The notes under the pieces are model-generated. The model saw nothing but the letters and a program-made list of their open reading frames with translations, had not been told where the DNA came from and did not search any database. A program made the translations under genes and the position numbers. From Prevotella denticola (GTDB taxonomy: Bacteria > Bacteroidota > Bacteroidia > Bacteroidales > Bacteroidaceae): a DNA stretch of 64,000 nucleotides. Of the stretch, positions 8,136-18,600 are shown piece by piece. The stretch spans positions 1,674,501 through 1,738,500 of the forward strand of contig NZ_UGTM01000001.1 of NCBI RefSeq assembly GCF_900454835.1. Direction: 5' to 3'. Within the stretch, counting starts at the first letter, position 1. The number at the start of each line of letters is the position of its first letter.

Positions 8136-8705
8136 ATGGCAAAAGTGTATGAGTTTCTCGCCAACGGCTTCGAAGAGGTAGAGGCATTGGCACCTGTAGA
8201 CATCCTGCGCCGTGGCGGTGTAGAAGTGAAGACGGTCAGCATAACGGGCAGCCATCTTGTGGAGTCTTCACACGGCGTACCGGTCAAGGCCGACCTTCTT
8301 ATAGAGGAATTAGGCAATGCCGACGATGCCGATCTGCTGCTGATACCGGGCGGCATGCCGGGGGCAAAGAACCTGAAAGACGACTCCCGTGTCGGGAAAG
8401 CACTCCTCCGCCAGTCTGACAGCGGAAGACGTATAGGGGCCATCTGCGCCGGACCGATGGTGCTGGGAGCTCTGGGCCTCCTCAAAGGCAGGCGCGCGAC
8501 CTGCTATCCGGGCTTCGACAAGTTCCTCACAGGGGCAGAATACACGAACGAACTGTGTACCGTCGACGGAAACATAACGACCGGGAAAGGTCCTGCCGCA
8601 TCCTTCCTCTACGGCCTCAGACTGCTTGAACAGCTCACATCTCCCGAAAAGGCCGACGAGATAAAGAAGGGGATGCTGATCAACGAGCTGGCAGGCCTGC
8701 ACTGA
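8136..8705 (+). CDS. DJ-1/PfpI family protein
   Basis: A 189-residue protein of the DJ-1/PfpI superfamily, close to the YajL/ThiJ type. It has the start AKVYEFLANGFEEVEALAPVD with the conserved Glu, the nucleophile elbow AICAGP with Cys at about residue 104, and LIPGGMPG. Members have been linked to glyoxalase-like, chaperone or deglycase roles; the exact activity is debated and cannot be told here. The ATG at 8136 is used because the family starts there and the longer frame begins only with a TTG. The ispD gene follows after 15 bases, so the two are probably cotranscribed. Confidence 0.9.
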   Translation: MAKVYEFLANGFEEVEALAPVDILRRGGVEVKTVSITGSHLVESSHGVPVKADLLIEELGNADDADLLLIPGGMPGAKNLKDDSRVGKALLRQSDSGRRIGAICAGPMVLGALGLLKGRRATCYPGFDKFLTGAEYTNELCTVDGNITTGKGPAASFLYGLRLLEQLTSPEKADEIKKGMLINELAGLH

Positions 8706-8720
8706 AAAGCAACGGACAGC

Positions 8721-9425
8721 ATGAAATATGTCATCATCGTCGCCGGAGGGAAGGGACTGCGGATGGGGGCAGACATCCCCAAACAGTTCCTGCCCATCGG
8801 CGGGAAGCCCGTCCTGATGCACACCATCAGCCGCTTCCATGCCTACGACAGGAACATAAGGACCATCCTCGTACTGCCGAAAGAGCAGCACGCTTACTGG
8901 CAGGGGCTGTGCAGGGAACATCATTTCGACGGTGAATACCAGCTGGCTGACGGCGGTGCAAGCCGCTTCCAATCGTGCAGAAACGGACTGTCGGTGATTC
9001 CTGACAATGCGGAAGGGCTCGTCGCCATCCACGACGGGGTGCGTCCGTTCGTCTCCACAGAGACAATCGCCCGATGTTTCGACAGGGCAGAAAAGACGAA
9101 AGCGGCCATTCCCGTACTCCCTGTAACCGACACCCTGCGCTATACCGGCGACCCGACAGGAGGAAGAAACGTACAGCGAGGAGACTACAAAACAGTGCAG
9201 ACACCGCAGGTTTTCGACATCCAGCTCGTCAAGAGAGCATACGGACAGGACGAAAGTCCTGCATTCACAGATGATGCCAGTGTCGTCGAAAGTCTCGGAC
9301 AGGCAGTAGCAATGGTGGAGGGAAACCACGAGAACATCAAGCTCACCACGCCGTTCGACCTGCAAGTAGCAAAGACGCTCTTAGCTCTCAACGCATCATT
9401 TTCATTTCGAGAGCATGATGACTGA
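8721..9425 (+). CDS. ispD: 2-C-methyl-D-erythritol 4-phosphate cytidylyltransferase
   Basis: A 234-residue cytoplasmic enzyme of the MEP isoprenoid pathway, joining MEP and CTP to give CDP-ME. The N-terminal nucleotide-binding motif [10 protein letters not shown] and the following [12 protein letters not shown] are diagnostic, as are HDGVRPF and TDDASVVE. Length is typical. It follows the DJ-1 gene by 15 bases and is separated from recG by a 392-base repeat-rich spacer. The later pathway gene ispF is elsewhere in this window (40652-41158). Confidence 0.95.
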   Translation: MKYVIIVAGGKGLRMGADIPKQFLPIGGKPVLMHTISRFHAYDRNIRTILVLPKEQHAYWQGLCREHHFDGEYQLADGGASRFQSCRNGLSVIPDNAEGLVAIHDGVRPFVSTETIARCFDRAEKTKAAIPVLPVTDTLRYTGDPTGGRNVQRGDYKTVQTPQVFDIQLVKRAYGQDESPAFTDDASVVESLGQAVAMVEGNHENIKLTTPFDLQVAKTLLALNASFSFREHDD

Positions 9426-9560
9426 TGCCTGAAGCAATGTCTACCGGATGAGAACAACAAGCCGGCAGAGGCTTAAAGCAGAAGCCTATGAGTGAAAGAC
9501 CAATGCGTCAAAGAGATGCAGAATGCACGGCTGCAAAGCTTGGAAAAGCCCTTCCGGAGA

Positions 9561-9670
9561 TTATCTTCATGGCAGATGGAGAATTATTTTCGTGAAGAAA
9601 AATGTTTCTCTTCATGGAAAGAAATATTTTTCTTCACGAAAAGAAATGTTTTTCTTCATGGAAAGAATCC
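9561..9670. repeat. 22-base tandem repeat of the TTTCTTCATGGAAAG type
   Basis: Four consecutive 22-base units run from 9583 to 9670 (9583, 9605, 9627, 9649), of the form TTTTTCTTCATGGAAAGAAA; a more degenerate unit precedes them at 9561. Each has an imperfect dyad of TTTCTT and AAGAAA. The spacer 9426-9817 between ispD and recG holds this array, one isolated TTCCCAAATGGGA dyad at 9687, and nothing else recognised. Confidence 0.8.
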
Positions 9671-9817
9671 GAAGCAGACAGGTAAATTCCCAAATGGGAG
9701 AGAGGGAGGGGCAAGACTGTTCCATTCACATCGCATCATCCAGAGGCATGGACTTCAGGACACCCTTGACATATACCCACAATATATGAATGATGACCTT
9801 CGAGTCATGAATTAGAA

Positions 9818-11914
9818 ATGGACATACTATCGCAAGACATCATGTATCTGCAGGGCGTAGGCCCGAGAAAGAAAGAAATTCTGAGCAGGGAGCTTGGCAT
9901 CCGGACCTACCGTGACCTGTTGGAATACTTCCCCTACAAATACGTCGACCGCACGAAAGTATATCTCATTTCAGAGCTTTCGCCGGATATGCCCTTCGTA
10001 CAGATAAAAGGCAGGATCATCCGCTTCGAGGAGACAGAGACGGGGAAGCGCAGGAAACGGATCATCGCCCACTTCACGGACGGACACGGCATCTGCGACC
10101 TCGTATGGTTCAACGGAACGAAATACGTCTATCAGAACTATCAGCTCAACAGGGAGTATGTCGTTTTCGGAAAGCCAGCCGTCTTCAACGGCAGATTCCA
10201 GTTCTCCCATCCCGACATCGACGATGCCGCCCAGCTGCAGCTCAACGACATGGGGATGCAGCCTTTTTACATCACGACCGAGAAGATGAAAAAGGCCGGA
10301 ATTACCTCACGTGCCATGGAGAAACTGACGAAGACACTCATCGGCAAGCTCAGTGAGCCTTTGGAGGAGACGCTGCCGCCCTTCATCACGAGCCACCTGC
10401 ACCTCATTTCCCGGGATGCTGCCCTGCGCAAGATCCATTATCCCAGGTCGGTCGACGACACCCAGCGCGCCCGTGTCCGCCTGAAATTCGAGGAGCTTTT
10501 CTACGTGCAGCTCAACATCCTCCGCTATGCCAGCGACCACCGACGCAAGTACAGGGGATACATCTTCAACCACATCGGGGCACAGTTCAACTGGTTCTAC
10601 ACCCACAACCTGCCCTTTGAACTCACCGAAGCACAGAAGCGGGTGATGCACGAGATACGTGCCGACATGGCTGGCGGACGGCAGATGAACCGCCTGCTGC
10701 AGGGCGATGTGGGTTCGGGCAAGACGCTTGTCGCCCTGATGTCCATGCTCATCGCCATCGACAACGGTTACCAGGCGTGCATGATGGCACCTACGGAAAT
10801 CCTTGCCGAACAGCACCTTCAGACCCTCAGGGACTTCCTGAAAGGGATGAACCTGCGCATAGAACTGCTGACAGGCATCATAAAGAGAAAGAGACGCCGG
10901 GAGGTTCTCGACGGACTGATGGACGGCTCCATCCACATCGTCGTCGGCACACACGCCCTCCTCGAAGACAAAGTGCAGTTCCACCGCCTCGGCATGGCCG
11001 TCGTCGACGAACAGCACCGCTTCGGCGTGGCACAGCGTGCCAGGCTCTGGAGCAAAAGCGAGAATCCTCCGCACATCCTCGTCATGACGGCCACGCCCAT
11101 ACCCCGGACGCTCGCCATGACCATCTACGGCGACCTCGACGTCTCCGTCATCGACGAACTGCCGCCAGGCCGGAAACCCATACAGACCCTCCACAAGTAC
11201 GACGACCAGATGTCGAGCCTCTACAACGGCATCCGACAGCAGATACGCCTCGGACGGCAGGTATATATCGTCTATCCGCTCATCAAGGAAAGCGAGCGGA
11301 TGGACCTCAAGAACCTCGAAGACGGCTTTTCGGCCCTGTGCGACATCTTCCCCGAGTTCCGGCTCAGCAAGGTACACGGAAAGATGAAAGACAAGGAGAA
11401 AGAAGCGGAGATGCAGAAGTTCGTCAGCGGACAGACGCAGATTCTCGTTGCCACGACAGTGATAGAAGTGGGTGTGAACGTACCCAACGCCAGCGTGATG
11501 GTCATCCTCGATGCACAGCGGTTCGGACTTTCCCAGCTCCACCAGCTGCGCGGACGCGTCGGACGCGGGGCCGACCAGAGTTACTGCATCCTCGTGACAA
11601 GCCACAGGCTGACGAAGGAGACCAGCAGGCGCATCGACATCATGTGCGAGACAAACGACGGCTTCGAAATTGCAGAAGCCGACCTCAAGCTGCGCGGACC
11701 CGGCGATCTGGAAGGAACACAGCAGAGCGGCATCGCCTTCGACCTCAAGATCGCCGACATCGCACGCGACGGACAGATTGTACAGATGGCGCGCGAAGAG
11801 GCGCAGAAAATCATCGATGCCGACCCCGACTGCCGGAAAAGCGAATATAACTTACTTTGGGACAGACTCAAAGCGTTAAGAAAAACTAACATAAACTGGG
11901 CTGCCATTTCTTAA
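9818..11914 (+). CDS. recG: ATP-dependent DNA helicase RecG
   Basis: A 698-residue superfamily 2 helicase that reverses stalled replication forks and processes branched recombination intermediates. The N-terminal wedge domain with OB fold covers about residues 60-165. Helicase motifs follow in order: GDVGSGKTLVAL (motif I), a DEQHRFG DExH-type box, TATPIPRTL (III), and the C-terminal RecA-like domain with TTVIEVGVNVPNA and QLRGRVGRG (VI). Full length compared with other RecG proteins. Confidence 0.97.
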   Translation: MDILSQDIMYLQGVGPRKKEILSRELGIRTYRDLLEYFPYKYVDRTKVYLISELSPDMPFVQIKGRIIRFEETETGKRRKRIIAHFTDGHGICDLVWFNGTKYVYQNYQLNREYVVFGKPAVFNGRFQFSHPDIDDAAQLQLNDMGMQPFYITTEKMKKAGITSRAMEKLTKTLIGKLSEPLEETLPPFITSHLHLISRDAALRKIHYPRSVDDTQRARVRLKFEELFYVQLNILRYASDHRRKYRGYIFNHIGAQFNWFYTHNLPFELTEAQKRVMHEIRADMAGGRQMNRLLQGDVGSGKTLVALMSMLIAIDNGYQACMMAPTEILAEQHLQTLRDFLKGMNLRIELLTGIIKRKRRREVLDGLMDGSIHIVVGTHALLEDKVQFHRLGMAVVDEQHRFGVAQRARLWSKSENPPHILVMTATPIPRTLAMTIYGDLDVSVIDELPPGRKPIQTLHKYDDQMSSLYNGIRQQIRLGRQVYIVYPLIKESERMDLKNLEDGFSALCDIFPEFRLSKVHGKMKDKEKEAEMQKFVSGQTQILVATTVIEVGVNVPNASVMVILDAQRFGLSQLHQLRGRVGRGADQSYCILVTSHRLTKETSRRIDIMCETNDGFEIAEADLKLRGPGDLEGTQQSGIAFDLKIADIARDGQIVQMAREEAQKIIDADPDCRKSEYNLLWDRLKALRKTNINWAAIS

Positions 11915-12054
11915 TGGAATAATACCAGAAAACGGCTGGGAACTCCTGTTTTTAAGACTTGACATAAATCATCCGCAGCCTGAAAAGCGTAAAACGATTT
12001 TGTTAAACAGGCTATAAAAACTGTTAAGCAGCAACTTTTCCGACTTTTTTCCAT

Positions 12055-12188
12055 TATCTTTGCAAAGTCTTTTGGTCAGAATTGTATGCTTGCCTGAAAC
12101 CAGACAACCCATCGGCCAATCGAAAGGGACATGAAAAGCAGTCCCGTGCCGCCACGGCATCTGAGTTCCGAAATAAAATAACTTGATT
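12055..12188 (+). promoter_or_regulatory. -7 element and structured leader of the M23 peptidase gene
   Basis: TATCTTTG at 12055-12062 is a good -7 box, followed by about 120 bases of untranslated leader. The leader contains two small hairpins: GGGAC pairs with GTCCC (about 12127-12147), and GTGCCG pairs with CGGCAT directly after. No known riboswitch is recognised. Confidence 0.5.
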
Positions 12189-13193
12189 ATGACTTTTAAA
12201 AAGATAGTTAGGACTTTTGCACTTACATCTCTTTTAACCTTGACAGCCCATTCTGCAAACGCACAGGACCTGCTCGCACGCCAGGCACCCATCGACCGCC
12301 GTGCCAAGGCACTTGACACCATGGTCATCACCCGACTGCGTGAGGCGGAAGAAATTGAAGAACCCGCATCCGACCTCTATAACGACTGGAACAACAACTA
12401 CGCACACCGTGGAGGCAATCTCCCGGATGTCTACAAAATCGACCTCCGAGGCTACCATATGCCGACACCGAGCCGCGTCATCACGAGTAACTTCGGCCGT
12501 CGCTGGGGCCGCCGTCACCAGGGGCTGGACATCAAGGTCTATATCGGTGACACCATCCGTGCCGCCTTCTCAGGCAAGGTACGTGTCGTGAAATACGATG
12601 CCAACGGATACGGAAAGTACATCGTCATCCGCCACAACAACGGACTCGAAACCATCTACGGACACCTCTCCAAGCAGATTGTCTCACCCAACCAGACGGT
12701 ACGTGCAGGCCAGCCCATCGGACTGGGCGGCAACACGGGACGTTCCACAGGTTCTCACCTCCACTTCGAGACACGTCTGGCAGGTGTCGCCCTGAACCCG
12801 GCACTCTTCTTCGACTTCGCCCATCAGGACGTTACCGGCGACTACTATGTGTTCCGCCGCAGCACCGTGGCACAGGAATCTGACCGTGCGACAGCAGCGC
12901 GCGGCACTTCTTCAAGCCTCGGCTACTCGCGCGAGAACATCCAGGGAAAAGGCAACCGAAGCTATAGCCCGCGGCAGGAGAAGACCTACAACACCGATTT
13001 CTCCAGCCACACGCCACGGACAGAGGCAGCAGCAGACGGCGGCAGAATCACTTATCACAAGGTTGTCAACGGCGAGACGCTGGAGACTATTGCACGGCAG
13101 CACGGCATCAGTCTCGAACAGCTCTGCCGTCAGAACCGCTTGGGAAAATTCACCCGGGTGGTAGAGGGACAGCTGCTGGCAATCAGCAAGTAG
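12189..13193 (+). CDS. M23 peptidoglycan endopeptidase with LysM domain
   Basis: A 334-residue exported protein. A signal peptide (LTSLLTLTAHSANA) is followed by an N-terminal helical stretch, a LytM/M23 domain at about residues 90-210 and a C-terminal LysM repeat (about 285-332, YHKVVNGETLETIARQHGIS). The M23 zinc ligands are visible as HQGLDIK (HxxxD) and HLHFE. It should cut peptide cross-links in the periplasm and be anchored to peptidoglycan by LysM. The ATG at 12189 gives a proper signal peptide; the longer frame starts with a non-ATG codon. A strong terminator follows. Confidence 0.92.
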   Translation: MTFKKIVRTFALTSLLTLTAHSANAQDLLARQAPIDRRAKALDTMVITRLREAEEIEEPASDLYNDWNNNYAHRGGNLPDVYKIDLRGYHMPTPSRVITSNFGRRWGRRHQGLDIKVYIGDTIRAAFSGKVRVVKYDANGYGKYIVIRHNNGLETIYGHLSKQIVSPNQTVRAGQPIGLGGNTGRSTGSHLHFETRLAGVALNPALFFDFAHQDVTGDYYVFRRSTVAQESDRATAARGTSSSLGYSRENIQGKGNRSYSPRQEKTYNTDFSSHTPRTEAAADGGRITYHKVVNGETLETIARQHGISLEQLCRQNRLGKFTRVVEGQLLAISK

Positions 13194-13216
13194 AAAAGTC
13201 GGCAGGCTACGATACG

Positions 13217-13252
13217 GACAGCTCCGGCAGACTGAGGTCTGCCGGAGCTGTC
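13217..13252 (+). terminator. Rho-independent-type terminator after the M23 peptidase gene
   Basis: Bases 13217-13232 pair perfectly with 13237-13252 (16 bp, TGAG loop), followed by TGCATTTT. It is 24 bases past the stop. Confidence 0.85.
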
Positions 13253-13410
13253 TGCATTTTACAAAACACCAACATTCATGACAGATCGACACCAGCCGGA
13301 AACAATGTCTACAGCTGCCAGAGACTGTACTGCCAAACATGAGGAACAACCTTCCCAGACGTCAGAATGGATACATCTGCTGTAGGCAGACCATTTTATC
13401 TCATATAGCC

Positions 13411-13441
13411 TTTGCCGTTTCCAGGCAAATTCATACCTTTG
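13411..13441 (+). promoter_or_regulatory. Consensus promoter at the acyltransferase gene
   Basis: TTTG (13411-13414), exactly 19 bases, then TACCTTTG (13434-13441). It is a perfect match to the Bacteroidetes -33/-7 form. The -7 box ends 5 bases before the ATG at 13447 and 17 bases before the ATG at 13459. Confidence 0.75.
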
Positions 13442-13446
13442 TCCGC

Positions 13447-14472
13447 ATGATTATCCAAATGCAGAAAGCAAAGCCGCGGATAGAGGAGCTGGACTTCCTG
13501 AAGTGTGTGTTCATCACGCTGATGATTGCCTTCCACCTTGTCTATATAGGCAACACCTATCCTGTTGCCAAGCAGCTGGTATATACTTTCCATATGCCGG
13601 GCTTTCTGCTGGTGTCAGGCTATCTGTTCAATGTCGACAAACCGTGGACGGCTTTCGGGAAGACCCTGCTGTGGATATTCATCCCCTACGCCATGATGGA
13701 AACAGGATATACCGTGATGGCGTCGCTGCTGCCTATCCGGGAGCATATCGACCACCTGACACCTGGGCTGATTGTCGACCACGTCTTCCTCCATCCGATG
13801 GGTCCCTACTGGTATCTGCATACGCTGATGCTGTGCGGAGCGTGTTATTATTTCGCTTTCAGAAAGCCTCGGGGAAGATTCGCCCAATCAGTAAGGAAAA
13901 AGTCGCGCTTCCCCGAAAGCCTGATGAGCCGGGACAACCAGTGGCTGCTGGGCAGATTCTCACTTCTTGCCTTGTTCCTCTGGCTGCTCTCCCATGGCTG
14001 CGGTCTGCTCTCGACAGCCAATGCCGCCTACTTCTTCACAGGAGCTGTCATCCGCCATACCATCGGCGACTTCCGCCGTGCCTTCCCCATAAGCTGGTGG
14101 ACGCTGCCGCTCCTCATCGTATGGTGTCTTGATACAAGCCATTACCATAAGGAGTCGCTGGCAGGTGCCTGCATCGTCTATCTCGTCGTCTGCTCCCTGC
14201 TGTGGATCTACCGGCTGCAACTCCCCCGAAGGCTGCGAAGACTGTCCCTGTTCATCGGGCGCAACACCTTTCCACTCCTGCTCTTTTCCCCTGTCTTCAC
14301 GATTCTTGCCAAATACTACCAGCCCCTTCTGCTCCGCACAGAGCCTTCCGGTATGCTGTTCCTTGCCGTCAGTGTCGCCTTTGCCATGGCCGGATCTTTC
14401 GGGATAACGTGGCTGATGGACAGAATGGGGGTGTCGGGAGTTTTCTTCGGGAAAAGAGGGCTCAACCGGTAA
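13447..14472 (+). CDS. Membrane acyltransferase family 3 protein
   Basis: About 341 residues with roughly ten hydrophobic segments, starting with the family pattern RIEELDFLKCVFITLMIAFH, which carries the conserved His in the first helix. Such proteins transfer acetyl or other acyl groups to surface sugars in the inner membrane. Two ATGs are possible, 13447 and 13459. The consensus promoter ends so close to the first that either the mRNA is leaderless or the second ATG (MQKAKPRIEELD) is used. The target polysaccharide is unknown, and no glycan cluster is adjacent. Confidence 0.85.
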   Translation: MIIQMQKAKPRIEELDFLKCVFITLMIAFHLVYIGNTYPVAKQLVYTFHMPGFLLVSGYLFNVDKPWTAFGKTLLWIFIPYAMMETGYTVMASLLPIREHIDHLTPGLIVDHVFLHPMGPYWYLHTLMLCGACYYFAFRKPRGRFAQSVRKKSRFPESLMSRDNQWLLGRFSLLALFLWLLSHGCGLLSTANAAYFFTGAVIRHTIGDFRRAFPISWWTLPLLIVWCLDTSHYHKESLAGACIVYLVVCSLLWIYRLQLPRRLRRLSLFIGRNTFPLLLFSPVFTILAKYYQPLLLRTEPSGMLFLAVSVAFAMAGSFGITWLMDRMGVSGVFFGKRGLNR

Positions 14473-14555
14473 GCCGAAGATTCCGTCCTCCTCTCCAGAC
14501 ACCGGCACATGACAACGGGCCGGCCCGAATGCCCATGCAGGGTGCAAGCTCTTTC

Positions 14556-15095
14556 TTATATCCTTTCCTGCTTCATCGGTTCCCCGTCCAGCGTATAGGC
14601 GGTGAAGACACCGTGCTCATAGGTCATGAAGGTCGGGACATTCCCACCTTTCGGGAATGTGATGGAACCGAGATTGCAGACAAGCGTATTGTCCTGGCGT
14701 GTAAGTTCCCAAAGGTGCGTATGTCCATAGACGATCGCATCGATGCTGCCTTTCGGCATCGACACCTTATTATATATATGCCCATGGGTAAGGAAGAGTC
14801 TCCTGCCCTCGTCAACAAGCATCAGGTAGTCTGCCATCATCGGGAACTCCAGCAGCATCTGGTCGACCTCCGCATCACAGTTTCCACGTACAGCCACAAT
14901 GTCTCCGGCACGTCTGTTCAGCGCTTCGACAATTCCCTTGGCATCGATTCCTTCAGGAATGGAATTGCGCGGACCGTAGTTCAGAATGTCCCCGAGAATG
15001 CAAAGCATATCGCAATGCGAACGGTCGTAGAACCGGAGCACTTTCTCGAGTGCCGGCAGACAACCGTGGATGTCTGATACCAACAGATATTTCAT
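14556..15095 (-). CDS. YfcE/MJ0936-type metallophosphoesterase
   Basis: A 179-residue cytoplasmic phosphodiesterase with the calcineurin-like metal motifs DIHGCLPAL (DxH), GDILNYGPR (GDxxxxG), RGNCDAEVD (GNCD), THGHIY and YGHTHLW. This is the compact YfcE class, which acts on phosphodiesters in vitro; the natural substrate is unknown. The start is ATG at 15095, matching the family N-terminus MKYLLVSDIHG. A -7-like TACCTTTG lies at 15122-15129 on the minus strand. It converges with the acyltransferase gene; no strong terminator is seen between them. Confidence 0.88.
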   Translation of the reverse strand: MKYLLVSDIHGCLPALEKVLRFYDRSHCDMLCILGDILNYGPRNSIPEGIDAKGIVEALNRRAGDIVAVRGNCDAEVDQMLLEFPMMADYLMLVDEGRRLFLTHGHIYNKVSMPKGSIDAIVYGHTHLWELTRQDNTLVCNLGSITFPKGGNVPTFMTYEHGVFTAYTLDGEPMKQERI

Positions 15096-15511
15096 TTCGT
15101 TATGGTAATTGGTTACGCACGCAAAGGTACGGTTATTTTCCTGTAAATCCTTGACGGCTGACGACATATTGTTATCGGACAGGGCACATAGCATCCCTTC
15201 CCGACACTTCCTTCACCACAGACTGCTTCCATCCCGACGACATATTGCAAGGGTGTGGACGCTCAACACGCCTGGTGTCCGCCGACAACACTATATGTGA
15301 CGGGCACCGGCACGTCGGCAGAAGGTGGAAAAACCGGTTCATTCCAGCCACTATATTGCATCCCAAGAAACGAATGACCGACTTATATGGAAAACAGTTG
15401 CCGGACAACGACACAAGAACAGCACCGAACGAAAAAGCCACACTGCACATACCGTTGTTCCGTAGATAAAAAAAGGAAATATACTTTTTTTTAAGAAATC
15501 ATCCGATTTAA
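15096..15511. other. Non-coding spacer
   Basis: This 416-base divergent spacer holds the -7-like element at 15122-15129 (minus strand) and, at its right end, the approach to the susC promoter. ACGACATATTG occurs twice (near 15160 and 15237). No convincing gene or structured RNA is seen. Confidence 0.5.
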
Positions 15512-15542
15512 TTTGTTTGTTTAAAACTTTTAGCTATATTTG
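15512..15542 (+). promoter_or_regulatory. Consensus promoter of the first susC-like gene
   Basis: TTTG (15512-15515), exactly 19 bases, then TATATTTG (15535-15542), about 58 bases before the start codon. It is a perfect Bacteroidetes consensus in an AT-rich setting. Confidence 0.85.
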
Positions 15543-15600
15543 CGCCATAAAAGTCTATTACTTATAACCTAACATGATAATAACATAAAGGACCTGCCTT

Positions 15601-18600
15601 ATGAATATGAAAAGACTCATTTTATGTTCCTTGTTCATGCTGTCAGCCATTGTCAGCTTTGCCCAGCAGCTGTTTACATCCAAGGGTGTCGTCGTCGACG
15701 AGACCGGCGAAACCGTCATCGGTGCGACGGTGCAGATTGTGGGCGACAACAAGTTGATAACCGTGACCGACACTGAAGGACGTTTCACGCTGGGCAATGT
15801 GAAGCCCGGATCGAAGATGGAAATCAGCTATGTCGGCATGAAGACCTTTTCGGGCATCGCCAGGCCCGAGATGAAGGTGACGCTGGTCAACGACAACTCT
15901 ACTCTGGACGAGATTGTCGTAACAGCCTTCGGAGAGCAGAAACGTTCCGCTTTCACGGGTTCGGCCGCCATCGTCGACTCGAAGAAAATGGAGCACAAGC
16001 AGCTGAACAACGTAATGAGCAGCCTGAAAGGTGAAGCTGCCGGTGTCCAGATTATAGACAACAGCGGTGAGCCGGGAGCGACACCCGCCATCCGTGTACG
16101 AGGCTTCAGCAGCATCAGCGCTGGACAAAGCCCACTGATCATCGTCGACGGTGCGCCCTATGACGGCGGCTGGAACAACATCAACCCTGCCGACGTGGCC
16201 TCCGTGACGGTGCTGAAGGACGCCTCCTCGACGGCTCTCTACGGCGCACGCGGTGCCAACGGCGTCATCATGGTGACGACCAAACGTGCACAGGCAGGCA
16301 ACGCCCGCATCACGGTCGACATGAAATGGGGTGCCAACACCCGCATCAAGCGAGACTACGATGTCATCAGCAATCCTGCAGAATATTATGAGTATTATTA
16401 CAAAGCACTGTATAATTACCAGCTCAACGGACTTGGCCTGACACCTGCACAGGCAATGGTAGAGGCCAACAAACAACTTTTGTCTCCACCTAGCGAGGGT
16501 GGTCTGGGCTATCAGATTTTCACTATACCTGACGGTGAATACCTTATTGGAGCTGACGGCCGTATCAACCCACACGCAACGCTGGGTCATGTCTTCAACT
16601 ACAATGGGAAAGAGTACATGGTAACCCCGGACAACTGGGAACGACTGGGATTCCGGCATGGGGCAAGAAAGCAGTACGACATCAGCCTCACCGGCGGCAG
16701 TGACAAGATGCAATACTATCTTTCTTTAGGCTATCTGGACAATGAGGGCATCGCCTACAACTCAGACTTCAACCGAATAACGGTACGTGCCAAGGCCGAT
16801 TACGAGGCACTCAAATGGCTGCGCGTAGGTACGAACGTGAACTTCAGCCGCACGAAGTACCATTCGATTACCTCTGACGACAACGGCCTCTTCTATCAGA
16901 TCAACAACATGGCTCCCATCTACCCTGCATTCATCCGTGATGGTGCGGGCAACATCATGACCGATGAGAATGGGCCGATGTACGATTACGGAGATGGTTC
17001 ATTGATTGGATATGCACGCCCCATCCTGCCCAACAACAATCCTCTGCAGGAGAACAAGCTGAATACAAGCAGCAGTAAAAACAATATGTATTCTTTCTTC
17101 GGATATGCAGACATCATGCCGATTGACGGACTGAAGATTACACTGAACGGAACCCTGACAAGCTATGATTCGCGCGGGACAGATGCGACACAGCCATTCT
17201 ATGGATATAGCCGCACAGCCTACCCGACAGGTTTCGTGTCAAGGTCAAGCGACCAGACATACTCTTACAACTTCCAGCAGCTTGTCAACTACCACCATGA
17301 GTTCGGACACCATCACATGGAAATACTCCTGGGACATGAGTTCTATCGCAGCCGTTATGAGAACCTGTTCGGTGCAAAGACCGGCATGGCATCTTACTTT
17401 ACCAACCAGACACTGGCGGGAGCCATCAAGCTGGACACAACAGGAGAAAGCGGAAACAGCGCATACGAATCAGAAGGATTCTTCGCCCGCGGGCAGTACG
17501 ATTACGACCAGAAATACTTCGGCAGCCTGTCTTACCGGCGTGATGCTTCAAGCCGCTTTGATCCAGACCATCGATGGGGCAACTTCTACTCGCTTGGCGG
17601 TGCATGGATCATCACAAAAGAAAAGTTCATGAAGCCTCTCCGCTGGCTGAACATGCTTAAGCTGAAAGCCTCTTTCGGACAGCAGGGCAATGACAACATC
17701 GGCGACTTCCACTATATTGACACTTATTCCATCGTGAACAACAATGGTAAAGTCGCTCTTGTACTGAACGAAAAAGGCAATCCTGATATCACCTGGGAAA
17801 CCAACAACAATTTCAACATCGGTTTCGACTTCGAGCTTTTCAACAGCCGTCTACGTGGAAGCGTCGAGTACTTCTACAAGAAGACAACAGATATGCTCTG
17901 CTTCGTTGAAGCCCCGAATTCGGCAGGCTACAAGGGTTCCTACGACAACATCGGTGACATGGTGAACAAGGGACTGGAGGTGGATCTCTCCGCAACCGTC
18001 CTGAAGAAAAAGAACATCAGCTGGGATGTCAACGTAAACGCAACAACTTACAAGAACGAAATCGCAAAACTGGCCGATGCTCTCAAGGCCGATCTGGTCG
18101 TAGACGGACATCCCGGCTATGTCTCCGGAGACAGACTGTATGCAGAGGGACTTCCGCTATACACATGGTATATTCGTCGTTATGCAGGATTGTCAGAGAA
18201 AGGAAAGTCCATGTGGTACTATACGGACAATGACGGTAAACTGCAGAAAACAGATGTTTATGGAAACGCGACCTACTATAACTGCGGCAGTCCACATCCC
18301 GACCTCTATGGCGGTTTCGGGACGACGCTGAGCGCATACGGATTCGACCTCTCCGTGTCTTTCAGCTATTCTCTTGGCGGAAAGGCCTATGACTTTGGAT
18401 ATGCGAGCCTGATGGGTGTTCCTATCGGAACATCTGGAGGATGTGCCATTCACAGGGATGCACTGAACGCATGGTCGGCAGACAATCCGACAAGCGATAT
18501 TCCCCGCTGGCAATACAACGATCCGAATACGGTATCGACAAGTGACAGATTCCTGGTCAGTGGAAGTTACCTGACTTTACAAAGTATCAACTTCGGCTAT

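Noticed and set aside
10307..11605. Long open frame on the minus strand opposite recG
   Set aside because: It mirrors recG codon by codon, has no family features and arises from the G+C-rich third positions of the real gene.
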